Shown here: one piece after another, positions 13,886 to 20,213 of the stretch
Layout: each line of letters begins with the position of its first letter
Numbering within the stretch: position 1 is the stretch's first letter
Origin: UBA6168 sp041752395
GTDB lineage: Bacteria > Bacteroidota > Bacteroidia > Chitinophagales > Saprospiraceae
Direction: 5' to 3'
DNA length: 20,213 nt
Assembly (NCBI GenBank): GCA_041752395.1
Contig: JBGSWN010000105.1
Span: forward strand, 1 to 20,213
The notes under the pieces: model-generated
The model's input: the letters and a program-made list of their open reading frames with translations, nothing else
Databases searched by the model: none
What the model was told of the DNA's origin: nothing
Position numbers and translations under genes: made by a program

Positions 13886-14572
13886 CTATTCCTCTCCATG
13901 AGATTTCAATCTTTCAACAATTTCAAAAACCATGGTAACAGGCTTATCTTTTGCGGGATTTCCAGTTGTCCTTTCTTGTAATAACTTTTTTGCCCATTTA
14001 ATGGCCTGTTTTTCATCGCCTTTTTCTTGCAAAATCAAATACATCTCCTTGCTATTCTTCCGGTAATTTCCCAAAATTTTCTCCAAGATAGCCTCATATT
14101 CTTTTCTTGAAATTCCAGTATCTAGGTATTGAAAATGCAACACATACCAAAGCTCAAAGGCTTCATTGGAATAAGCTGGAAAAATACCTTCCTTATTGGC
14201 GAGAACTATGGCCTCATTGAAGTTATGTTCATGGTGGTCGTCCTTGTCAAATACCGCATAAACCACATCGAATTTTGGTTTCAGGTTTTGATGCGTTCTT
14301 GAATCTCTTTTTTTTATTGCCGCTTGAACCACACCAATTGTATTACGCCCCTCTCCCGAAATCACGACCTCAGCAAGATGGGGAGGTAAAGTATCCCTCA
14401 GTGCATTAAAATAATTGGGCTCGGAAGCCTCTCCTTCACAAACGATGAGGAAATACTGCTTTAGGGCGGTTGTCCCCTCCTTTCTTTTTATTGGTGCAGC
14501 AGCATTCTGTTGTGACAACAAGTCGGCAATCAATGATTGCCTAGGCTGTTTGGGGGATAATTTTCTGGCCAT
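13886..14572 (-). CDS. rloB: RloB-type TOPRIM-like nuclease, defence module
   Basis: Second gene of an ATPase plus RloB pair, a layout known from anti-phage systems such as AbiL/RloAB and related in logic to PARIS and Gabija. The 228-residue protein has a basic, polar N terminus (1-35), then FLIVCEGEASEPNYFNALR with candidate metal-binding Glu46/Glu48, and YAVFDKDDH with Asp109 and Asp111, followed by SNEAFELWYVLHF at about 135-147. This Glu plus DxD arrangement is that of TOPRIM-like nucleases. It overlaps the ATPase gene by 32 bases, so translation is coupled. Nuclease activity in response to a phage trigger is inference from the family; the trigger is unknown. More A+T-rich than the neighbouring EamA gene. 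Confidence 0.9.
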   Translation of the reverse strand: MARKLSPKQPRQSLIADLLSQQNAAAPIKRKEGTTALKQYFLIVCEGEASEPNYFNALRDTLPPHLAEVVISGEGRNTIGVVQAAIKKRDSRTHQNLKPKFDVVYAVFDKDDHHEHNFNEAIVLANKEGIFPAYSNEAFELWYVLHFQYLDTGISRKEYEAILEKILGNYRKNSKEMYLILQEKGDEKQAIKWAKKLLQERTTGNPAKDKPVTMVFEIVERLKSHGEE

Positions 14573-15833
14573 TTTCGGGTTTTATGAAAGCATTTTCAAG
14601 GTTTTCGATGAAAGGTATGGCACCATATCTTCCCATGAAATATTCTCGCTCATGGTTTACGTCTTTACGGGTCTTGAACTCGGCGAGCGAATATAATCGG
14701 GAGGCTCCGTATCGGTCTTTTTCTAGAAACCAAATTTGGTCACGGGAGAGGAAGTCGGTATCAATCAGATTGGTATCATGGGTCGTAAAAATGAATTGTG
14801 CACCGTTATCGTTGGCAACCTTTGAGGTAAAAAGCTGCAATACAGCCTTCATCATTAATGGGTGAAGACTGGTGTCAAGTTCATCACAAATTAGAATTTC
14901 CCCTTCTTTTAAAGCTTGATAAATAGTGCCTAAAACATGAAAAAATTTCTCCGTTCCCCTTGACTCCTGTGCAGACAATGAAAATTTCTCTATGCCAATT
15001 GCGTTACCCTTTTTGTCAAAAATATTGTGCAACGTATTAATATGGCTATAAGGCATTATATTGGTAATCGTTTGAAAAAAGTCTATTATCGCATTTGATT
15101 TTTTTTCATCATCATCTATTTCAACACCTTCAATGGCTAAGGATGTTAGTTTTAGTGCAGTTTCGGCAAACTTCTTGAATTCTCCATCTTGTAGATATTC
15201 AACTGTGTTACTGATCTCGTCATTATCACTTATGTAGTTTCCAGTAATAATGACTAGTTTATCAAACCAAGCCACAAGTTTCATCGAAATCTCCCCATTC
15301 CATTGCGCCACCGCCGACAAAAAGAGGGAGTTATTCCTGGTTTTTGCTTCAATCCCCTTCCCTTCCTTGAACTTTCCAGGCACTATTTCGATTTCGTTTC
15401 CTCTTCGAACAAATAGCGGCTTTTCAGCGACGTTATTTGGCTTGAAAAACAACCACTCAGACAAAACGCTTTCTCTATTTACCTCAAAACCGTAACGGTA
15501 GCTTGTTTCTTCTGTCAAAAATTCAATTTCAAAAAAACTAGGCTGTTCCCTCGTTTCAGTGTTCAGTCGGAATGGGTCAACTTCAATTTCTTCATTTGCT
15601 TGCGTATTCTTGGAACTGTTTATCACAAAGTCCCGCATGAACTTCATGGCATCAAGCAACTTTGACTTTCCACTGGCGTTCGGGCCAAAAATGGCTGCAC
15701 TTTTAAGCAGTTTCAATCTTCCTGCGTCAATAACGTGGCTATCCCCTATCTTGCTAAATGAGGCAGCCCGCATGTCCAAAGTCACTTTGTCCTTAAATGC
15801 CTTGAAATTGCCAACCGTGAAATTTATAAGCAT
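14541..15833 (-). CDS. rloA: AAA/ABC-type ATPase of the RloAB (AbiL-like) defence module
   Basis: 430-residue ATPase, first gene of the defence pair. It starts with the family form LINFTVGNFKAFKDKVTLDM, then Walker A GPNASGKS at 50-57. A long helical insertion follows, then a signature-like LSAQESRGTEKFF near 280, Walker B ILICDELDTSLHP with Asp317/Glu318, and an H-loop TTHDTNLID with His352. This is the SMC-like AAA_21/AAA_15 type found in RloA, AbiLi, OLD-like and AriA proteins. It probably senses an infection signal or foreign DNA and controls the RloB nuclease. Its leader has an inverted repeat over a -7-like box. It diverges from the tricorn gene with 164 bases between starts. Confidence 0.9.
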   Translation of the reverse strand: MLINFTVGNFKAFKDKVTLDMRAASFSKIGDSHVIDAGRLKLLKSAAIFGPNASGKSKLLDAMKFMRDFVINSSKNTQANEEIEVDPFRLNTETREQPSFFEIEFLTEETSYRYGFEVNRESVLSEWLFFKPNNVAEKPLFVRRGNEIEIVPGKFKEGKGIEAKTRNNSLFLSAVAQWNGEISMKLVAWFDKLVIITGNYISDNDEISNTVEYLQDGEFKKFAETALKLTSLAIEGVEIDDDEKKSNAIIDFFQTITNIMPYSHINTLHNIFDKKGNAIGIEKFSLSAQESRGTEKFFHVLGTIYQALKEGEILICDELDTSLHPLMMKAVLQLFTSKVANDNGAQFIFTTHDTNLIDTDFLSRDQIWFLEKDRYGASRLYSLAEFKTRKDVNHEREYFMGRYGAIPFIENLENAFIKPENGQKIIPQTA

Positions 15834-15842
15834 TTTTCAATG

Positions 15843-15868
15843 ATTTTTGTAGAATTTCCTACAAAAAT
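15843..15868. promoter_or_regulatory. Inverted repeat in the rloAB leader, candidate operator
   Basis: Perfect 10-bp arms ATTTTTGTAG (15843-15852) and CTACAAAAAT (15859-15868) around a 6-base centre. It ends 10 bases before the ATPase start codon and overlaps the likely -7 box. It could be an operator, or an mRNA hairpin controlling translation. As a terminator for the other strand it is weak (A/T pairs) and no gene there needs one. Confidence 0.5.
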
Positions 15869-15869
15869 A
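15862..15869 (-). promoter_or_regulatory. Candidate -7 box (TATTTTTG) for rloAB
   Basis: On the - strand TATTTTTG matches the Bacteroidota TAnnTTTG element, 28 bases before the ATPase ATG. A TTTG lies further upstream, but only 12 bases away, shorter than the usual spacing, so the promoter call is tentative. Confidence 0.35.
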
Positions 15870-15997
15870 TGCCTTTTTCATCAAAATTTATTGAATTTTC
15901 TTCCAATCTATTTTATATTCATACAGAACAGGTGAACCCTGCAACTTTCCCTACCTTTCGCCCTCCTTAGGCCAAATCAAAAATCATTCAATTCAGT

Positions 15998-18900
15998 ATG
16001 AAAAAAATCAACTTCAGCTTTGCGTTTTTAGTCACCTTGTTATTTGCGGCATTCGCCCAAAACACGGCCCTTTGGCTCCGCTACCCCGCCATCTCCCCCG
16101 ACGGAAAAACCATCGCCTTCAGCTACCAAGGCGACCTCTACAAGGTTTCCGCTGATGGCGGAACCGCAACCCTGCTCACGGTAAACGAGGCTTATGATTA
16201 CAGCCCCGTCTGGTCGCACGATGGGCAGCAGTTGGCCTTCGCCAGTGACCGCTACGGCAATTTCGACATCTTCGTAATGCCCGCAGCGGGCGGCCAAGCC
16301 AACCGGCTCACCTACCACAGCGCCGGGGAAGTGCCAAGCGATTTCACGGCTGACAACAAGTCGGTCATATACACTTCCAGCCAGATGGACGCTGCTGCTA
16401 ACCAGCAATACCCAAGCGGCGTGCTGCCCGAACTGTACAGCATCCCCGTCGTTGGCGGCATGCCCCGGCAACTTATCACGACGCCTGCCGAGGACGCCCG
16501 TTTCAATGCCGACGGCTCGGTGCTCGTCTTCCACGACCGGAAGGGCTACGAGGACGAATTCCGCAAGCACCACACCTCCAGCGTGACGAGGGACGTGTGG
16601 AAATACGAGGTGAAAACCAAAAAATACACACAAATCAGCAGCTTTGGTGGCGAAGACCGCAGCCCCGTTTTTGCCCAAAACCAACAGGACATATATTTTT
16701 TGAGTGAAAAAAGCGGCTCGTTCAATATCTGGAAAATGGGCGTGAACGGCGGCAACGAAAAGCAAATCAGCTCGCTCGACACCCACCCCGTGCGCTACCT
16801 GAGCATGAGCAAGGACGGCCTACTTTGTTTCAGCTACAACGGCGAACTCTACACCATGAAGGAGGGCGGCCAGCCCAAAAAATTGACCGTGACTGTGGTG
16901 AACGATGGCCGTTACAACCCTGAAAAAATCCTTTCCGTCAAAGGTGAAATCTCGGAAATGGCACTCTCGCCCAACGGCAAGGAAGTCGCCTTCGTGTTTC
17001 GTGGCGAGGTGTTCGCAGCCTCCGTTAAAGAGGGCACCACCCGCCGCATCACCGACACGCCGGAGCAGGAGCGCTCGGTCAGTTTCAGCCCAGATGGCCG
17101 CTCGATTCTTTACGCTGGCGAGCGGGACGACAGTTGGAACATCTATCAAACCTCGCTCACCCGGCCCGAGGAGAAGTATTTTTTCAGTTCCACCATTTTG
17201 AAGGAAACGGCCGTGATTGCTACTGCCGCCGAGGAGTTTCAGCCGGCCTACTCACCCGATGGGAAAGAGGTCGCTTACCTCGAAGAGCGCACTGCTTTGA
17301 AGGTGGTCAACTTGGCATCCAAGGCCGTGCGGACCATCATGCCTGGCGACAAAAACTACAGCTACTCCGACGGCGACCAGCACTACGAGTGGTCACCCGA
17401 TGGAAAATGGTTTTTGGTGGAATTCCTGCAAGACAAGCAGTGGATCGGGCAAGCGGGACTCGTGAGTGCCGATGGCGGCAAGGAAATCGTCAATTTGACC
17501 AAAAGCGGCTACGGCAGTGCCCAGCCCCGATGGGCGATGGACGGCAAAGCCATGACTTTTTTCAGCGACCGGGACGGCATGAAAAACGACGCCAGTTGGG
17601 GCGGGCAGGCGGATACCTACGCCATGTTTTTTACGCAAGAAACATTTGATAAATTTAAATTGAGCAAGGAAGAATTTGACCTGAAAAAAGAGGACGAAGA
17701 CAAGGACAAAGAGAAAAAAGACGAGGATAAAAAAGAGGACAAAAAGGAGGATAAGGATAAAAAAGACGAAAAGGACAAGCCGGTGGAGCCACTAAAATTC
17801 GAGCTGGACGGCATCGAAGACCGCAAGGTGCGCCTTACCATCCACTCCTCCGACCTAGCGGATGCGATGCTCTCGAAAGACGGTGAGAAGCTGTTTTACC
17901 TCGCAAAATTCGAGAAGGGCTTCGACCTCTGGCAAACGGAAATCCGCACGAAGGACACCAAGATTTTGGCGAAGCTCGGCGCTGAAAACGTTGGTGGCAT
18001 CATCATGGACAAGGAGGGTAAAAACCTGTTCATCCTTGCTGATGGCGGCATTTCGAAGATACAAATCGAGGATGGTAAAAAAGAAGGCGTGGGTGTAAAT
18101 GGTGAAATGGTGCTCAACGAAGCAGTCGAACGCCAATACCTGTTCGAGCACGCCTGGCGGCAAGTACAGAAGAAATTCTACAAAGTGGACCTGCAAGGCA
18201 CGCAATGGGATTTTTACAAAAAAGAATACGAGCGCTTCCTGCCGTACATCAACAACAACTACGATTTCGCCAATATGCTCAGCGAGCTTCTTGGTGAATT
18301 GAACGCCTCGCACACCGGTGCCCGCTACCGTCCGCACCCCGAAAACGCTGATCAGACGGCGGCGCTCGGCCTTTTTTACGACCAAAACTACACGGGCGCT
18401 GGCCTCAAAATCCAAGAGGTGATGGAAAAAAGCCCCGTGGTGAAAAGCGATTCGAAAATCAAGGCGGACGTTGTTATTGAAAAAATTGACGGCAATGAAA
18501 TCACTGCCACCACTAACTATCAGAGCTTACTGAACCGCAAAGCAGGCAAAAATACCCTAGTTTCGCTCTACGACCCTAGCTCAAAAAAACGCTGGGATGA
18601 AGTGGTGAAACCCATCAACCTTGGTGAGGAAGGCGAACTGCGCTATCAGCGCTGGGTGGATCGCTGCCGCTTTTTGGTGGATAGTTTGAGCGGCGGAAAA
18701 ATCGGCTACGTGCACGTCCGGGGCATGAACGACCAGAGCTACCGCACGGTTTACGAAGATGCTTTGGGCAAAAATGCGGGCAAGGAAGCCCTCGTGGTGG
18801 ACACCCGCTTCAATGGCGGCGGCTGGCTCCACGACGACCTCGCCACCTTCCTCAGCGGCAAGGAGTACATGACCTTCATGCCCCGTGACCAGAACCTCGG

Positions 18901-19249
18901 CAACGAACCGCAGTTCAAATGGCGCCGCCCAAGCGCCGTGGTGATGAGCGAAAGCAACTACTCCGATGCGCACATGTTCCCGTACACCTACCGGGCGCTC
19001 GGCATCGGCAAACTGATCGGGATGCCCGTGCCCGGCACTGGCACGGCGGTCTGGTGGGAGAGCTTACAGAACGGCATGGTCTTCGGCATCCCGCAGGTGG
19101 GTATGGTCGGCAATGACGGCAAGTACCTCGAAAACCAAGAGCTGGAGCCAGACGTGAAGGCCCCGAATGAGCCGGGCGAGGTAAGCAAGGGACGTGACCA
19201 GCAGTTGGAGGCAGCGGTGAAGGCGTTGAAGGAGGTGCTGAAGCCGTGA
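15998..19249 (+). CDS. Tricorn protease homologue, S41 family
   Basis: 1083-residue exported protease degrading peptides in the cell envelope. Signal peptide to about residue 20 (cleavage near AFA-QN). Residues ~25-545 hold repeated TolB/PD40 beta-propeller units (ISPDGKTIAF, WSHDGQQLAFASD, FSPDGRSILYAG, YSPDGKEVAYLE, WSPDGKWF). A Lys/Asp/Glu-only insert spans about 552-595, followed by a second short propeller-like part. A helical segment (~700-765) precedes a PDZ-type domain (~790-870) and the S41 core (~890-1080). By analogy with archaeal tricorn, the catalytic residues are probably His772 (ASHTG), Ser989-Asp990 (NYSDAH) and Glu1045 (LENQE). Such homologues are common in Bacteroidota. Monocistronic, with a hairpin terminator right after the stop. 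Noticeably higher in G+C than the adjacent rloAB pair. Confidence 0.94.
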   Translation: MKKINFSFAFLVTLLFAAFAQNTALWLRYPAISPDGKTIAFSYQGDLYKVSADGGTATLLTVNEAYDYSPVWSHDGQQLAFASDRYGNFDIFVMPAAGGQANRLTYHSAGEVPSDFTADNKSVIYTSSQMDAAANQQYPSGVLPELYSIPVVGGMPRQLITTPAEDARFNADGSVLVFHDRKGYEDEFRKHHTSSVTRDVWKYEVKTKKYTQISSFGGEDRSPVFAQNQQDIYFLSEKSGSFNIWKMGVNGGNEKQISSLDTHPVRYLSMSKDGLLCFSYNGELYTMKEGGQPKKLTVTVVNDGRYNPEKILSVKGEISEMALSPNGKEVAFVFRGEVFAASVKEGTTRRITDTPEQERSVSFSPDGRSILYAGERDDSWNIYQTSLTRPEEKYFFSSTILKETAVIATAAEEFQPAYSPDGKEVAYLEERTALKVVNLASKAVRTIMPGDKNYSYSDGDQHYEWSPDGKWFLVEFLQDKQWIGQAGLVSADGGKEIVNLTKSGYGSAQPRWAMDGKAMTFFSDRDGMKNDASWGGQADTYAMFFTQETFDKFKLSKEEFDLKKEDEDKDKEKKDEDKKEDKKEDKDKKDEKDKPVEPLKFELDGIEDRKVRLTIHSSDLADAMLSKDGEKLFYLAKFEKGFDLWQTEIRTKDTKILAKLGAENVGGIIMDKEGKNLFILADGGISKIQIEDGKKEGVGVNGEMVLNEAVERQYLFEHAWRQVQKKFYKVDLQGTQWDFYKKEYERFLPYINNNYDFANMLSELLGELNASHTGARYRPHPENADQTAALGLFYDQNYTGAGLKIQEVMEKSPVVKSDSKIKADVVIEKIDGNEITATTNYQSLLNRKAGKNTLVSLYDPSSKKRWDEVVKPINLGEEGELRYQRWVDRCRFLVDSLSGGKIGYVHVRGMNDQSYRTVYEDALGKNAGKEALVVDTRFNGGGWLHDDLATFLSGKEYMTFMPRDQNLGNEPQFKWRRPSAVVMSESNYSDAHMFPYTYRALGIGKLIGMPVPGTGTAVWWESLQNGMVFGIPQVGMVGNDGKYLENQELEPDVKAPNEPGEVSKGRDQQLEAAVKALKEVLKP

Positions 19250-19269
19250 GCCTATTTCTCTTAAAATTA

Positions 19270-19300
19270 AAAAGGGCTGCTCAAAATGGGCAGCCCTTTT
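19270..19300 (+). terminator. Terminator of the tricorn gene
   Basis: Perfect 11-bp stem AAAAGGGCTGC (19270-19280) / GCAGCCCTTTT (19290-19300) with a 9-base loop, ending in T residues, 21 bases after the stop codon of the protease gene. Confidence 0.85.
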
Positions 19301-19324
19301 CATTTCACCAAATCCTAAAAGCAA

Positions 19325-19358
19325 GAAAGGGGTCGTTTCAATCGAAACGACCCCTTTC
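19325..19358 (-). terminator. Terminator of the SRP RNA gene
   Basis: Perfect 15-bp stem GAAAGGGGTCGTTTC (19325-19339) / GAAACGACCCCTTTC (19344-19358) with a 4-base loop. On the - strand it follows the end of the SRP RNA by about a dozen bases and is followed by TTGCTTTTAGG, moderately T-rich. Confidence 0.75.
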
Positions 19359-19370
19359 CTGAAAAATTAA

Positions 19371-19468
19371 AGATGGCAAGCAACCATATCGCACCGCTCA
19401 ACAATCTACCCTTGCTGCGTTTCCACCCTGGGGGAGTTCGACCGGAGCTGGTCGTACGGCGCTTGCCG
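19371..19468 (-). ncRNA. ffs: Signal recognition particle 4.5S RNA
   Basis: RNA component of SRP, which with Ffh delivers nascent membrane proteins to the Sec translocon. Read on the - strand, the ~98-base RNA begins GGCAAGC and ends GCUUGCC, which pair to close a long hairpin. The apical, Ffh-binding part reads CCCAGGGUGGAAACGCAGC followed by AAGGGUAG (about + 19406-19432). It has the conserved GGAA loop and AGCA-type internal loop of domain IV. There is no Alu-like domain, as usual for short bacterial SRP RNAs. It has a -7-like box upstream and a strong hairpin terminator downstream. Ends are approximate to a few bases. Confidence 0.87.
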
Positions 19469-19471
19469 CTG

Positions 19472-19479
19472 CAAAGGTA
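19472..19479 (-). promoter_or_regulatory. -7 box (TACCTTTG) of the SRP RNA gene
   Basis: TACCTTTG on the - strand is an exact TAnnTTTG match, placed a few bases upstream of the predicted RNA 5' end. A correctly spaced TTTG -33 element is not obvious. Confidence 0.55.
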
Positions 19480-19598
19480 GTAAAAAACTCCAACCGTTTT
19501 CTGGCACAAAAAAATTCTGGGTGAATTATTTATTTGCTCGATTCCTGTAAAGTTTTTGTTCAAACCAAAAAAAACCTGCACCGAAATAAATCTTACCC

Positions 19599-19606
19599 TA
19601 TTTTTG
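19599..19606 (+). promoter_or_regulatory. Candidate -7 box (TATTTTTG) for the RRM gene
   Basis: Exact TAnnTTTG match followed by a small GCGAC/GTCGC hairpin. Use of this box would give a long, mostly A+T-rich 5' leader of about 150 bases before the ATG at 19764. Long leaders are usual for cold- or stress-regulated RNA-binding protein genes, but no -33 element is clear. Confidence 0.35.
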
Positions 19607-19763
19607 CCCCGGCGACGAAAGGTCGCTTGTTTGGCAAACCATGTTAATAGAGGATTTTGAACTATTTTATCAAAACAGACTTGAAAAGAAAAGGCTTGCT
19701 ACGCACACAAACAGATTTTTTCAATCATTTTTTTATTAATCATTTTTAATTTTTTTTCTTGTT

Positions 19764-20213
19764 ATGAACATCTTTGTAGCAAAGCTGGATTTCAACACGA
19801 CCAGCGAAGATTTGCAAGCCGCATTTGAAAAGTTCGGTGAAGTTTCTTCTTCCAAGGTTATTACAGACCATTTTACTGGTAAGTCAAAAGGATTTGCCTT
19901 CGTCGAGATGCCCAATGATGACGAGGCTAGAGCAGCGATTAACGCTTTAAATGAGAGCGAGATTGACGGAAGACCCATTTTTGTAAAAGAAGCTACCCCT
20001 AGGGAAGATCGCCCACAGCGCAGCGCTTATGGCGATGGCAGTGGTGGTAGAGAGGGCGGTTATCGCCCACGCACCAGCAGTGGTGGAAGCAGTGGCGGCG
20101 GCTACAGCGGAGGCGGAAGCCGTGGCGGTGGAGGCGGCGGTTACGACCGTGGCGGCGGAGGCGGTTACGGTGGCGGCGGGAGCCGTGGAGGCGGAGGCGG
20201 CGGTTACGACCGT
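19764..20213 (+). CDS. Glycine-rich RRM RNA-binding protein (cut by window edge)
   Basis: The frame is open from ATG 19764 to the last base (150 codons) without a stop, so the C terminus lies outside the window. Residues 1-80 form one RRM: RNP2 NIFVAKLD at 2-9 and RNP1 KGFAFVEM at about 45-52, with EATPRED ending the domain. From about residue 85 the sequence turns into a glycine-, serine- and arginine-rich tail, with SRGGGGGGYDR occurring twice. Such proteins in Bacteroidota resemble plant and cyanobacterial glycine-rich RRM proteins and are thought to act as RNA chaperones, often cold-induced. The DNA of the tail is itself repetitive, so its length may vary between strains. Confidence 0.9.
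   Translation, partial: MNIFVAKLDFNTTSEDLQAAFEKFGEVSSSKVITDHFTGKSKGFAFVEMPNDDEARAAINALNESEIDGRPIFVKEATPREDRPQRSAYGDGSGGREGGYRPRTSSGGSSGGGYSGGGSRGGGGGGYDRGGGGGYGGGGSRGGGGGGYDR

Noticed and set aside
13886..15833. Classification of the ATPase/RloB pair as PARIS or Gabija
   Set aside because: The nuclease partner has the RloB pattern rather than the DUF4435 of AriB, and there is no UvrD-like helicase as in Gabija.
16040..18973. Several - strand frames of 64-248 codons inside the tricorn gene
   Set aside because: All lie within the 1083-residue protease frame, which has recognisable repeats and catalytic residues throughout.
19315..19581. 88-codon - strand frame across the SRP RNA region
   Set aside because: It overlaps a terminator and the SRP RNA gene and has no recognisable protein features.

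Overview
The window looks like a piece of a Bacteroidota chromosome, probably from the Saprospiria side. This is inferred from gene content, not from a search. The pointers are a tricorn-type S41 protease with a lysine/aspartate/glutamate-rich insert, a glycine-rich RRM protein, a TPR-like protein gene directly before secG, TAnnTTTG-like -7 boxes, and an SRP RNA of the form seen in this phylum. No rRNA, tRNA, CRISPR array, transposase or integrase was found.

Left region, about 1-8255, A+T-rich, all genes on the + strand: an integron-type cassette array without an integrase in view. Four long attC-like sites of 132-133 bp (2605-2737, 3737-3868, 4754-4885, 5760-5891) separate the genes. The window opens on the 3' core (GTTATGC) of a further site. 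The first bases of each of the first four cassettes are complementary to the 5' core of that cassette's own attC, as integrase recombination at G/TT predicts. Cassette 1 carries a restriction endonuclease and an N6-adenine methyltransferase. Cassette 2 carries an unknown secreted protein. Cassette 3 carries an Arr-type rifampin ADP-ribosyltransferase and a DUF1801 protein. Cassette 4 carries a VOC protein and a second DUF1801-type protein. The last segment holds two four-helix membrane proteins and a lipoprotein serine hydrolase of the beta-lactamase fold, and ends in a decayed attC-like element near 8141-8255.

Middle region, about 8324-13774, G+C-richer: ordinary chromosome. A cytidylyltransferase gene lies on the - strand. 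A probable unit rdgB, TPR-like gene, secG also runs on the - strand and ends in a strong hairpin terminator. prmC diverges from rdgB. A SUI1/YciH factor, a small lipoprotein and an EamA transporter follow on the - strand. Three intergenic spacers in the window contain different heptamer-period repeats that fold into long hairpins.

Right region: a two-gene - strand defence module (AAA ATPase plus RloB-type TOPRIM-like nuclease, overlapping by 32 bp) sits between housekeeping genes. A 26-bp inverted repeat lies in its leader, over its likely -7 box. Divergent from it is a 1083-residue tricorn protease homologue. Then come two hairpin terminators, the SRP 4.5S RNA gene (ffs) on the - strand, and a glycine-rich RRM protein cut off by the window's right edge.

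The accessory content (restriction-modification, antibiotic modification, small stress-type enzymes, RloAB) is concentrated in two blocks that differ in composition and organisation from the housekeeping core.
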